DNA of 64,000 nucleotides. Source: Anaerocolumna sedimenticola (lineage in GTDB: Bacteria; Bacillota; Clostridia; Lachnospirales; Lachnospiraceae). This document shows, one piece after another, positions 63,889-64,000 of this stretch (its first letter is position 1; each line of letters starts with the position of its first letter). Position numbers and translations under genes: made by a program. The notes beneath the pieces are model-generated. The model searched no databases. It had not been told where the DNA came from and saw nothing but the letters and a program-made list of their open reading frames with translations. Location of the stretch: the NCBI RefSeq assembly GCF_009931695.1, contig NZ_CP048000.1, positions 1,808,501-1,872,500 of the forward strand, read 5' to 3'.

Positions 63889-64000
63889 TAATTATTTACC
63901 TGTAATCGAAACGATAATGTGTATAAGAAGTGAAACCTTTGACTATAATAAAAATATCAAAAAATGTCTAAAAAAATATTGACATTCTATTTCATGTATG

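Noticed and set aside
1..64000. CRISPR arrays, prophage or integrative element
   Set aside because: No regularly spaced direct repeats of CRISPR type, no integrase, terminase or conjugation genes. The tandem repeats at 9262 and 10407 have no spacers.

Overview
The window reads as a low-GC, spore-forming, anaerobic Clostridia chromosome segment, most like a Lachnospiraceae cluster XIVa relative of Lachnoclostridium/Anaerocolumna. Supporting signs are the AT-rich sequence with AGGAGG ribosome binding sites, a GlgC+GlgD glycogen pathway, desulfoferrodoxin, a GerMN lipoprotein, a BlaI/BlaR1-type pair, DUF975, and a carbohydrate importer without its own ATPase. I see no prophage, no CRISPR array and no intact insertion sequence. 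The species is inferred from gene content only.

Layout. 1-921: 3' end of a TolC-like coiled-coil gene. 981-2276: tRNA-Leu(CAG), a retropepsin-like membrane protein and tRNA-Asn. 2397-8824 (minus): glycogen cluster glgC-glgD-glgA-glgP. 9415-10743: an MraY/WecA-type transferase behind a 44-bp tandem repeat, then tRNA-Leu(AAG). 10916-11377: wreckage of a chemoreceptor-like gene. 11610-18990: a 46-residue ORF, a zinc-ribbon membrane protein, an AraC regulator divergent from a GH31 glycosidase, and a secreted Ig-like/propeller protein with a GerMN lipoprotein. 19195-23075: a sugar isomerase/oxidoreductase operon divergent from its AraC regulator. 23185-29168: small regulatory units (BlaI with an M56-NlpC/P60 fusion, TetR, MBL-fold, MarR, PNPOx-like, aldo/keto reductase). 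29665-33818: chemoreceptor, DUF975, azoreductase. 34048-35718 (minus): encapsulin nanocompartment with encapsulated ferritin, followed by superoxide reductase. 36260-39540: nitroreductase, structured intergenic elements and a secreted serine hydrolase. 39941-43320: sugar ABC importer. 43474-49773: KdpDE-like two-component system, Pit phosphate transporter with DUF47 partner, and TrkH/TrkA potassium uptake. 49971-58566: two AI-2E-family permeases around a MoxR-DUF58-transglutaminase operon and a cytidylate-kinase-like gene. 58709-63763: ATPase, large CARDB-like exoprotein, small membrane protein and MacB-like permease cassette.

How the genes work together: glycogen storage and mobilisation; uptake and catabolism of plant-type or inositol-like sugars under AraC control; oxygen defence (encapsulated ferritin, superoxide reductase, FMN reductases); and potassium/phosphate homeostasis.

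Points most worth a second look: (1) the encapsulin system with a possible PerR/Fur-type operator; (2) two ~200-250 nt intergenic elements that share ordered motifs and compensatory stem changes and look like members of one RNA family; (3) a 148-nt near-perfect intergenic hairpin; (4) a 90-94 bp intergenic repeat with two clear copies and two possible divergent ones; (5) an M56 peptidase-NlpC/P60 fusion behind a BlaI-type repressor; (6) four genes each broken by one missing base in a homopolymer, which may be sequence error rather than biology.
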